Of a stretch of 53,332 nt of DNA, positions 47,937-53,332 are shown one piece after another. The position numbers and the translations under genes were made by a program. The DNA is taken from positions 1 through 53,332 of the IMG/VR virus record IMGVR_UViG_3300031857_000259; one strand, written 5' to 3'. Positions within the stretch are counted from its first letter, which is position 1. Each line of letters opens with the position of its first letter. Source of the DNA: a virus. The notes under the pieces are model-generated. The model had not been told where the DNA came from. It made no database searches and saw only the letters and a program-made list of their open reading frames with translations.

Positions 47937-48226
47937 TGGCTGAAAAGTCTACAATGAAATGTAACCGTGTCGTTGCTTCTGACAGACCCGGCAAGAAGAG
48001 AATGGTTAAGGCTTGTGCTAATGGACAAGAGAAGCTAATTCACTTTGGTGCTGAGGGTTATGGTCATAACTATTCGGCAGCGGCACGGTCTTCATTTAAG
48101 GCTCGTCATAAATGCGATAGTGCTACAGATAAATTGTCTGCTAAGTACTGGGCATGTAAGAACTTATGGGCAGGTCCTGGAGGATCTACTCAATCATCAC
48201 CTAAGAGTAAGAAAGGTAAGTACTAA
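47936..48226 (+). CDS. Conserved Cys/Lys-rich protein (DUF5754-like pattern)
   Basis: 96 aa, TAATG overlap with the preceding stop. 'EKLIHFGAEGYGHNYSAAAR', 'FKARHKC' and 'AKYWACKNLWAG' recall a family (DUF5754-like, name from memory) shared by phages and large DNA viruses, with F-G ... R-H ... W ... L-W positions. Basic, three Cys. Probably a virion-related small protein because it sits in late gene blocks; unknown biochemical role. Confidence 0.55.
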   Translation: MAEKSTMKCNRVVASDRPGKKRMVKACANGQEKLIHFGAEGYGHNYSAAARSSFKARHKCDSATDKLSAKYWACKNLWAGPGGSTQSSPKSKKGKY

Positions 48227-48561
48227 TGAAAGACTCTTGCTACAAAAAGGTAAAGGCATCGTATGATGTGTTCCCTTCTGCAAGGGCATCTCAGGCTATT
48301 GCCAAGTGTCGTAAGGCATCTGGGAATGTTACTAAGTCTGATAAGGGTTCTAGTCTGAAGAGATGGGAAGCAGAGAAGTGGCAGGATACCAAGACTGGTA
48401 AGGCATGTGGTGCAGGAGGACGTAATGAGTACTGCCGACCAACCAATAGGGTATCATCAGAGACGCCAAAGACTAAGAGTGAAATAAGTTCAGCGAAGCT
48501 TGCTGCAAAGAAGGCAGAGAAAAGTAGAGTTGGCATGGGTAAAAGAATTTCTAAAGTTTAA
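48226..48561 (+). CDS. Conserved small protein (DUF5872-like pattern)
   Basis: 111 aa, stop/start overlap with the previous gene. 'KRWEAEKWQDTKTGKACG' and 'NEYCRPTNRVSSETPKT' match the W-x4-W-x6-x-C-G ... CRP-x6-TP layout I associate with DUF5872, found in phages and giant viruses. Strongly basic with a Lys/Ala-rich end. Paired with the preceding gene, both often occur together near capsid genes as far as I recall. Function unknown. Confidence 0.55.
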   Translation: MKDSCYKKVKASYDVFPSARASQAIAKCRKASGNVTKSDKGSSLKRWEAEKWQDTKTGKACGAGGRNEYCRPTNRVSSETPKTKSEISSAKLAAKKAEKSRVGMGKRISKV

Positions 48562-48562
48562 C

Positions 48563-48570
48563 TATATTTG
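48563..48570 (+). promoter_or_regulatory. -7 box TATATTTG before the 133-aa gene
   Basis: Exact consensus right after the stop of the 111-aa gene, 22 nt before the ATG at 48593. Confidence 0.65.
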
Positions 48571-48592
48571 TTCATCATTATAATCAAATCAA

Positions 48593-48994
48593 ATGGCACA
48601 GAAAGTAACAAAGACAAACGCTGAATTATTAGAACTAGTTAAAGCGTTAAACATCACTCCTGCTGAAAAAGGCAGCAAGGCAGAGGCTAAGCTTAAGAAG
48701 ATTGCTGAAAAGATTAAGCCTCTATTTGAACAGTACCATGAGAAGCGTGAAGACATTCGTCTTGATAATGCTCATACTGAATCCAATGGTGTATTGGACT
48801 TAAATGAGAAGGGTGAATACAAGTTCACTAAGGATGGTATCAAGGCTATGGCCAAGGACATGAAAGCATTGCTTGATGATACCTTTGAGTTCTATCAGTT
48901 TACTTTCTCAAGTGAAGGTATTGAGAGCTTTAAGTTCTTAGCAGGATGGGTAGAAAGTATTGAGGCTGAACAATCTGCTGAAGAGGTTGAATAA
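48593..48994 (+). CDS. Hypothetical helical protein
   Basis: 133 aa; Lys/Glu-rich helices ('KAEAKLKKIAEKIKPLFEQY'), 'LDLNEKGEYKFTKDGIKAMA' in the middle and an acidic tail. Transcribed from its own promoter with a hairpin downstream. Resembles small phage proteins that accompany tail genes, but no role can be assigned. Confidence 0.55.
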   Translation: MAQKVTKTNAELLELVKALNITPAEKGSKAEAKLKKIAEKIKPLFEQYHEKREDIRLDNAHTESNGVLDLNEKGEYKFTKDGIKAMAKDMKALLDDTFEFYQFTFSSEGIESFKFLAGWVESIEAEQSAEEVE

Positions 48995-49022
48995 ATTATT
49001 CATCTAAAAAAACAGTAAGAGC

Positions 49023-49048
49023 GGCATCAGTCTTAATTGGTTGGTGCC
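49023..49048 (+). terminator. Terminator-like hairpin
   Basis: GGCATCA pairs with TGGTGCC (one G-U) over a 12-nt loop, then ATTCTTTCTTAT. T tract is interrupted, so efficiency is uncertain. Confidence 0.5.
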
Positions 49049-49067
49049 ATTCTTTCTTATAAAGAAT

Positions 49068-49226
49068 ATGAAAAGCAAAGGACTAGGGGATACTATAGAG
49101 AAAGTAACTACAGCTACTGGAATTAAGAAGGTAGTTGAAACTGTTGCTAAGGCAGCAGGAAAAGATTGTGGCTGTAATAAAAGAAAAGATGCACTTAACC
49201 GTGCGTTCCCATATAAAGAAGAATAA
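49068..49226 (+). CDS. Small conserved protein with C-x-C motif
   Basis: 52 aa; 'KGLGDTIEKVTTATGIKKVV' then 'GKDCGCNKRKDALNRAFPY'. This 'GLGDtI.k.T..tGIk' plus 'DCGC.kRk..LN..FPY' pair is common in late regions of Bacteroidota phages, from memory. Basic amphipathic helix and a C-G-C site; unknown function. ATG at 49068 chosen; earlier in-frame codons lie in the hairpin. Confidence 0.65.
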   Translation: MKSKGLGDTIEKVTTATGIKKVVETVAKAAGKDCGCNKRKDALNRAFPYKEE

Positions 49227-49237
49227 TTAATAAGATC

Positions 49238-49495
49238 ATGGCATATCAAAAATTACAACAATCAAGAGCGGCAGTAGTGACTAAGAGTGACACTGTTAAT
49301 ATTCCTAATCCAGGAAACGGAGCAGTAGAGGGATGCGTGTTATATGTTGGTACAGGAGGAATCCTACGAGTGCTTACAGCAGGAGGAGATGACATTACGT
49401 TTACAAACATACCAAACGGATTCCTAACTACCTTTCAAGTAATCAGAGTATTCAATACTACTACAACAGCTAACAATATTGTAGCACTCTGGTAA
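49238..49495 (+). CDS. Small beta-rich structural protein
   Basis: 85 aa; 'SDTVNIPNPG', 'GCVLYVGTGGILRVLTAGGD' and 'TTFQVIRVFNTTTTANNIVA' show a small beta sandwich pattern recurrent in Bacteroidota phages. Probably a capsid decoration or spike-base protein; its stop overlaps nothing and the next ATG follows directly. Confidence 0.55.
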   Translation: MAYQKLQQSRAAVVTKSDTVNIPNPGNGAVEGCVLYVGTGGILRVLTAGGDDITFTNIPNGFLTTFQVIRVFNTTTTANNIVALW

Positions 49496-49780
49496 ATGAA
49501 TCCTCAAGAAAACAATAGGCTTGATTATATGGCAGCTGAATTGGATGCGTTAAAGAATGACGTAGCTGAGGTTAAAGCTATTGTTAAAGACATGCACACT
49601 TTACTTTCAGGGAACCCTATTGACAGAGACTCTAATGGAATGATTGGAGACTTGAGGACAATGAAGAAAGAGGTGTATGAATTAAAGTCTGAATTAAAAA
49701 AATACAAGAATTATTTCTATGCTCTTGTCACACTTGTTGGACTTGGTGCATTAAAAGTTATTGTTGAAATACTAAAATAG
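49496..49780 (+). CDS. Tail-anchored coiled-coil membrane protein (XhlA-like topology)
   Basis: 94 aa. Coiled coil in the first 70 residues and one C-terminal transmembrane helix ('NYFYALVTLVGLGALKVIVE'). This layout is shared with XhlA-type holin-associated proteins, and the gene precedes the holin-like gene. Starts directly after the preceding stop. Proposed role in lysis. Confidence 0.5.
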   Translation: MNPQENNRLDYMAAELDALKNDVAEVKAIVKDMHTLLSGNPIDRDSNGMIGDLRTMKKEVYELKSELKKYKNYFYALVTLVGLGALKVIVEILK

Positions 49781-49781
49781 A

Positions 49782-49904
49782 ATGGCAAAGGCAGTTGCAA
49801 GTGCAAGAAAAGTTAGCTTCGGCAAAAAGAGAACCGGTGTAGCTAAGAAGTCATACGGGAAGTATAATCCAAAACCTAAAAAATACAGAGGACAAGGACG
49901 ATGA
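49782..49904 (+). CDS. Very small basic protein
   Basis: 40 aa: 'MAKAVASARKVSFGKKRTG' followed by a Lys/Tyr/Pro/Gly-rich end. No acidic residue in the sequence read. Overlaps the holin-like start by ATGA. Similar short Arg/Lys proteins are found in late regions of Bacteroidota phages; role unknown. Confidence 0.5.
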   Translation: MAKAVASARKVSFGKKRTGVAKKSYGKYNPKPKKYRGQGR

Positions 49905-50146
49905 AAAAGTTTTTCGAGTGGCTCAGTGGATTCTTGTCTGAGAATGGACAAGCATCAAGTAAGAGATTTGTAGGGGTGTTCTCAGCTATTGCTTTGTCCT
50001 ACACTTTGTACGCAAATCATGATTCAGTAAACGAGCCTTCAGAGGCTTTAGTATATTCAGTAGCGGCTTTATCTGCTGCTGCTTTGGGGATTAGTGCAGC
50101 TGAAAAGATATTTAAGAACCCAATTAAAAAAGAAGAAAATGACTGA
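49901..50146 (+). CDS. Holin-like membrane protein
   Basis: 81 aa with two hydrophobic segments ('FVGVFSAIALSYTLYA' and 'ALVYSVAALSAAALGISAAE') and a charged C-terminus ('KNPIKKEEND'), the layout of a class II holin. Encoded with spanin-like genes and an M15 peptidase. It would make the inner-membrane lesion that releases or activates the endolysin. The next gene begins inside its last codons. Confidence 0.65.
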   Translation: MKKFFEWLSGFLSENGQASSKRFVGVFSAIALSYTLYANHDSVNEPSEALVYSVAALSAAALGISAAEKIFKNPIKKEEND

Positions 50147-50426
50147 GAAAAAAGAAATCAAAGCCAATCCTTTGCCTATTAGCTTTGCAGAATTTGCAAA
50201 AGAGCCTGTGAAAGGAATGCTATTCCTTGTGATTATTGCAATCGGATATTTGTACATTGATGGAAAGATTAACTACACTTCGCAAATCGAAAAGCAAGGT
50301 GTAAAAATTGATGCATTGGAATTAAAGATTGACAATGCCACGATGAATCTAAAGCGGTCTGATAGCTTGTTGTCTGCATCACTTGCAAAATTGACAACCT
50401 TACAGGAGCTAGGTAAAATCAAATAA
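50139..50426 (+). CDS. Inner-membrane spanin-like protein (i-spanin topology)
   Basis: 95 aa from the ATG at 50139, which overlaps the holin stop (ATGACTGA). A cytoplasmic N-terminus, a transmembrane helix 'GMLFLVIIAIGYLYIDG' (about 30-46) and a periplasmic coiled coil ('DALELKIDNATMNLKRSDSL') fit the i-spanin half of a two-component spanin. Partner candidate is the lipoprotein encoded next. Function inferred from topology and order. Confidence 0.6.
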   Translation: MTEKKEIKANPLPISFAEFAKEPVKGMLFLVIIAIGYLYIDGKINYTSQIEKQGVKIDALELKIDNATMNLKRSDSLLSASLAKLTTLQELGKIK

Positions 50427-50428
50427 CT

Positions 50429-50788
50429 ATGAAATACTTATTCATCTTATCATTGCTGGTTTTAGCTTCTTGTGGTAAAGAGCAAGAGGTAATCGAAGAG
50501 CAGGTGGTAGATACCTTGTTTCTAAAAAGCGACAGTCTATTTAACCAGGCGATTGTAACTCTGCCCAAGTCAGATAAACAGTTTACCAAGATGGTCGAAA
50601 AGGTAGATAAGAAGATTGAAACGCTAAAGACAGAGGTAGTCGTAGCCAAGAAGGCGGTTGAATTAGCAAAGGCAGAAAAGACAATTGTCTACATTCGAGA
50701 TACTATTTTCATTAAAGAGGAAAAGAATTTTTGGGGAAAGAAGAAGGTAACCATAGATTCTGTTGGATTAGACTCACTTAACAACTAA
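50429..50788 (+). CDS. Lipoprotein with coiled coil (o-spanin-like)
   Basis: 119 aa. Signal peptide II: 'MKYLFILSLLVLASC' with lipobox L-A-S-C and Cys15 as the lipidation site. A long helical periplasmic part (about 30-90) and 'IVYIRDTIFIKEE' follow. Outer-membrane attachment plus coiled coil next to an inner-membrane coiled-coil protein is the o-spanin arrangement; the two would fuse the membranes at the last step of lysis. Confidence 0.65.
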   Translation: MKYLFILSLLVLASCGKEQEVIEEQVVDTLFLKSDSLFNQAIVTLPKSDKQFTKMVEKVDKKIETLKTEVVVAKKAVELAKAEKTIVYIRDTIFIKEEKNFWGKKKVTIDSVGLDSLNN

Positions 50789-50793
50789 AGTAA

Positions 50794-51255
50794 ATGAAAA
50801 TTAGTCAACACTTAAATCTATCAGAGCTTACTAGAAGTGACTCTGCAAAACGTAATGGCATTGACAACACTCCTACTTCTGAGCATTTGGAGAATTTTAA
50901 ATTGTTAGCTGAAAAAGTATTCGAACCTATCCGTTTACACTTTGGAGTTCCTATTCACATCAGCTCTGGGTACAGATCAGAGGCTCTTAATAAATTCATT
51001 AAGGGAAGTTCATCCTCTCAGCATTGCAAGGGTGAAGCGATTGATATCGATATGGATGGTAGCAGCAGTGGAGTTACTAATGCTGACGTTTACAATTTCA
51101 TTAAGGATAATCTTGATTGGGACCAATTGATTTGGGAGTTTGGTACTGACAAGAACCCGGATTGGGTACACGTATCTTATACTAAAGGCAAGAACAGAAA
51201 GCAAAAGTTAAAAGCTGTTCGTACAAATGGTAAGACTTCTTACGTTAATCTTTAG
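50794..51255 (+). CDS. M15 family peptidase (endolysin)
   Basis: 153 aa. Zinc-ligand motifs: 'SSQHCKGEAIDIDMDG' (H77, D84) and 'WVHVSY' (H126), with 'SSGYRSEALN' (R61) before; this is the Peptidase_M15 (D-Ala-D-Ala carboxypeptidase/L-Ala-D-Glu endopeptidase) fold that cuts peptidoglycan cross-links. Full length for the phage family. No signal peptide, so it needs a holin. Last gene of the lysis cassette. Confidence 0.88.
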   Translation: MKISQHLNLSELTRSDSAKRNGIDNTPTSEHLENFKLLAEKVFEPIRLHFGVPIHISSGYRSEALNKFIKGSSSSQHCKGEAIDIDMDGSSSGVTNADVYNFIKDNLDWDQLIWEFGTDKNPDWVHVSYTKGKNRKQKLKAVRTNGKTSYVNL

Positions 51256-51263
51256 TATATTTG
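51256..51263 (+). promoter_or_regulatory. -7 box TATATTTG before the tail fibre gene
   Basis: Exact consensus immediately after the endolysin stop and 19 nt before the ATG at 51283. Confidence 0.65.
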
Positions 51264-51282
51264 TTTAATTACCTGAAAGCTA

Positions 51283-53332
51283 ATGGCAAAGATAAGTACA
51301 TACCCCATACTATCAGATCCTACTATCAATGACATTCTAATTGGAACTGATGTACAGGATTTAAATATCACTAAGAACTTTTCGATAGGTTCTATAATTG
51401 ATATAGTTGGGGAAGGATTTGTGCCATATGTTGGGGCTATTGATGATGTAAATCTAGGATCATTCGATATTACTTCTTCCGCATTTATTGTTGGAGGAGG
51501 ACTTTCTTCTGAGTTTTTAAAAGCAGATGGTAGCCTTGACCCAACAATATATCAGCCTGCTGGTAACTACATTACTCAATTATCAGGTGAAGCTACTGCT
51601 TTAGGGCCTGGTAATGCAACTATCACTCTTAGCAATTCTGCTGTAATAAACAAGGTCCTTACAGGACTCAACATTACAGGAAGTGCAGTTGTTGCTACTG
51701 ATAGCATTCTTACTGCATTTGGTAAGGTTCAGAATCAAATTAACACACTTGTTGGTGGAGTTCAGTACAAGGGTACATGGAACGCAGCAACCAATACACC
51801 AACATTGCAGAGCTCAGTGGGCGTGCAGGGTAACTACTATGTAGTGAGTGTAGCTGGTAGTACAAACCTTAACGGCATTACCGATTGGAGGCTTGGTGAT
51901 TGGGCTATCTTTAACGGATCAGCTTGGGAGAAGGTTGACAACACTGATGCAGTAATTTCTGTTAACGGACAGGTTGGTGCAGTTGTGCTTACAACTACTG
52001 ACATTGCTGAGGGTACTAACTTATACTACACTGACCTACGATCTAGAAGCGCAATTAGTTTAACGACTACAGGCAACAGCGGTGCTGCTACTTATAATTA
52101 CACGACTGGCATTTTTAATATCCCTAACTACACATTAGGGGGGCTTGGTGGTGTTCCAACAACTAGGACACTAACTATTAATGGTACAGCCTTTGACTTG
52201 TCTGCTGACAGAAGTTGGAGCGTGGGTACAGTTACGTCAATTGCCACAACTGGACCACTTACAGGCGGTACAATTACAGGTTCTGGCACAATTGCAATTA
52301 CGCAGGCAGGAGCAAGCTCAGATGGGTACTTGTCAAGTACTGATTGGAATACATTCAACAATAAGCAGAATGCTATTACTAACCCTGTAACGGGGACTGG
52401 TACTCCAAACACATTACCAATGTGGGGAAGTACTACGTCATTAGTAAATAGTCCACTTTCATATGCTGCTGATGCGTTTAACTTTCAATACAATAGCGCA
52501 ACCGGTGGTACGGTAAACTTTACAAACATTGGGTTGACTGCGTATACGTATTCAATTCAGATGAATAACTTCGGTTCTCCGAGGTCAACTGTACATAGCT
52601 ATACTGATGGCTTGGTGATTCAGTTTATTGGAGGCACTCAGGTGTCACGGATGTTTGCTAATGGCAACTTAATTCTAGGGACTGGAGTTGTAGACAACGG
52701 ACACAAGCTTGAGCTTAGTGGAACTTTAGCTTTAAGGGCATCTGCTAGTGCTTCGGCTGCTACTCAGGTACCTGTGTTTATTGCTGACCCATCAGGTACA
52801 ACTAGGGAGCTAGTAACACGAACTCCTGCTCAGTTGCTTGGTGATGCAGGTGGAGTAACAGGCACAGGAGCAAATGGTCAAGTAGCCTTTTGGAATGGCA
52901 TAAGGTCTCAGACGGGAGATACTTCATTCACTTGGGATAATACAAATAAGCGTTTAACTGTTGGTGCGGTATCTTCTTTTCCTTGGTTAGGCTCTCAGCT
53001 TGAAGTTAGAAATCAAATCAGAATATTTGACCCTCTTTCTAGTTCTCACGGCGTGAGATTTGGTTTTAATTCTAATATCCCTTTTATACAAGGTTTTAGA
53101 GAGACAGTCGGGGCTGTAAACCTTCAGTTGCAACCAAGTGGTGGCAATGTCCTAATCAACACCACCACCGACGCAGGCTTTCGCTTGGATGTGAACGGCA
53201 CTGCTAGGGTGCAGGGGGTGCTTACCACTACTGCTGATGCGGTGGTGAATGGGGTGAACATTGGAATTGGTGGAGGTGCTGTTAATACCAATACAAGGGT
53301 AGGACAAACTGCTTTAAGAGACAATACAACAG
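51283..53332 (+). CDS. Tail fibre protein, 3' end outside window
   Basis: The frame stays open from the ATG at 51283 to the last base (at least 683 residues). Begins 'MAKISTYPILSDPTINDIL'. Contains 'GTWNAATNTPTL', a carbohydrate-type tail repeat, 'GNYYVVSVAGSTNLNGI', then 'TDIAEGTNLYYTDLRSR' and 'SDGYLSSTDWNTFNNKQ', which are known fibre repeat motifs, followed by repeated Gly/Thr/Asn-rich beta segments and 'LDVNGTARVQGVL', which usually precedes an S74 intramolecular chaperone domain. It would bind a cell-surface polysaccharide. The start of the 'RVGQTALRDNT' repeat is visible at the cut end. Confidence 0.85.
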   Translation, partial: MAKISTYPILSDPTINDILIGTDVQDLNITKNFSIGSIIDIVGEGFVPYVGAIDDVNLGSFDITSSAFIVGGGLSSEFLKADGSLDPTIYQPAGNYITQLSGEATALGPGNATITLSNSAVINKVLTGLNITGSAVVATDSILTAFGKVQNQINTLVGGVQYKGTWNAATNTPTLQSSVGVQGNYYVVSVAGSTNLNGITDWRLGDWAIFNGSAWEKVDNTDAVISVNGQVGAVVLTTTDIAEGTNLYYTDLRSRSAISLTTTGNSGAATYNYTTGIFNIPNYTLGGLGGVPTTRTLTINGTAFDLSADRSWSVGTVTSIATTGPLTGGTITGSGTIAITQAGASSDGYLSSTDWNTFNNKQNAITNPVTGTGTPNTLPMWGSTTSLVNSPLSYAADAFNFQYNSATGGTVNFTNIGLTAYTYSIQMNNFGSPRSTVHSYTDGLVIQFIGGTQVSRMFANGNLILGTGVVDNGHKLELSGTLALRASASASAATQVPVFIADPSGTTRELVTRTPAQLLGDAGGVTGTGANGQVAFWNGIRSQTGDTSFTWDNTNKRLTVGAVSSFPWLGSQLEVRNQIRIFDPLSSSHGVRFGFNSNIPFIQGFRETVGAVNLQLQPSGGNVLINTTTDAGFRLDVNGTARVQGVLTTTADAVVNGVNIGIGGGAVNTNTRVGQTALRDNTT

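Overview
The window is a contiguous piece of a tailed double-stranded DNA bacteriophage genome, very probably one that infects a member of the Bacteroidota. Evidence for the host: most + strand transcription units start just downstream of the Bacteroidota -7 promoter box TAnnTTTG (usually TATATTTG), 13-25 nt before the ATG; start codons sit in A-rich leaders rather than behind strong Shine-Dalgarno sequences; and the head and neck proteins look like those of crAss-like and related short-tailed phages. Both ends are cut inside genes: a terminase large-subunit C-terminus at the left and a tail-fibre gene at the right. If the genome is circular or circularly permuted, the missing part may be short. 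No integrase, tRNA, CRISPR array or insertion sequence was seen.

Layout. (1) 1-26.3 kb, + strand: virion module. TerL end, portal, scaffold-like protein, major capsid protein, small head proteins, two neck/adaptor proteins, a 1468-aa tail-hub (P22 gp10-like) protein, two further tail proteins, a GNAT-like protein, then three probable internal/ejection proteins of 309, 495 and 3060 aa. The last is a giant polyvalent protein with a zincin peptidase motif and a methyltransferase domain. (2) 26.3-41.5 kb, - strand: a long, tightly packed operon of about 40 genes, most linked by ATGA overlaps. It holds the replication and recombination genes (DnaA domain IV-like proteins, VRR-NUC nuclease, SF2 helicase, VirE_N/D5-type primase-helicase, a possible SSB, PD-(D/E)XK exonuclease, DUF1071 annealing protein) followed upstream by many small unknown genes, including one with an RNA polymerase alpha-CTD-like domain. 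(3) 41.4-42.4 kb: control region with a putative early promoter on the - strand surrounded by palindromes, short repeats, and an AT-rich 133-bp element that is repeated at 31.8 kb. (4) 42.4-48 kb, both strands: a phage GroEL and a separate GroES, a metallophosphoesterase, a possible nucleotide-modification protein, a winged-helix regulator and small membrane proteins. (5) 48-53.3 kb, + strand: small late proteins, a lysis cassette (holin-like, inner-membrane spanin-like, lipoprotein spanin-like, M15 peptidase) and the start of a tail fibre.

How it fits together (inference): the - strand operon would be the early and replication program; the + strand blocks would be late genes with short local promoters and intrinsic terminators. 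The GroEL/GroES pair would serve capsid or other virion protein folding, the 309/495/3060-aa proteins would be ejected with the DNA, and the repeated AT-rich elements are candidates for replication origins or phage-specific operator sites. All functions are assigned by reading motifs; no database search was run.
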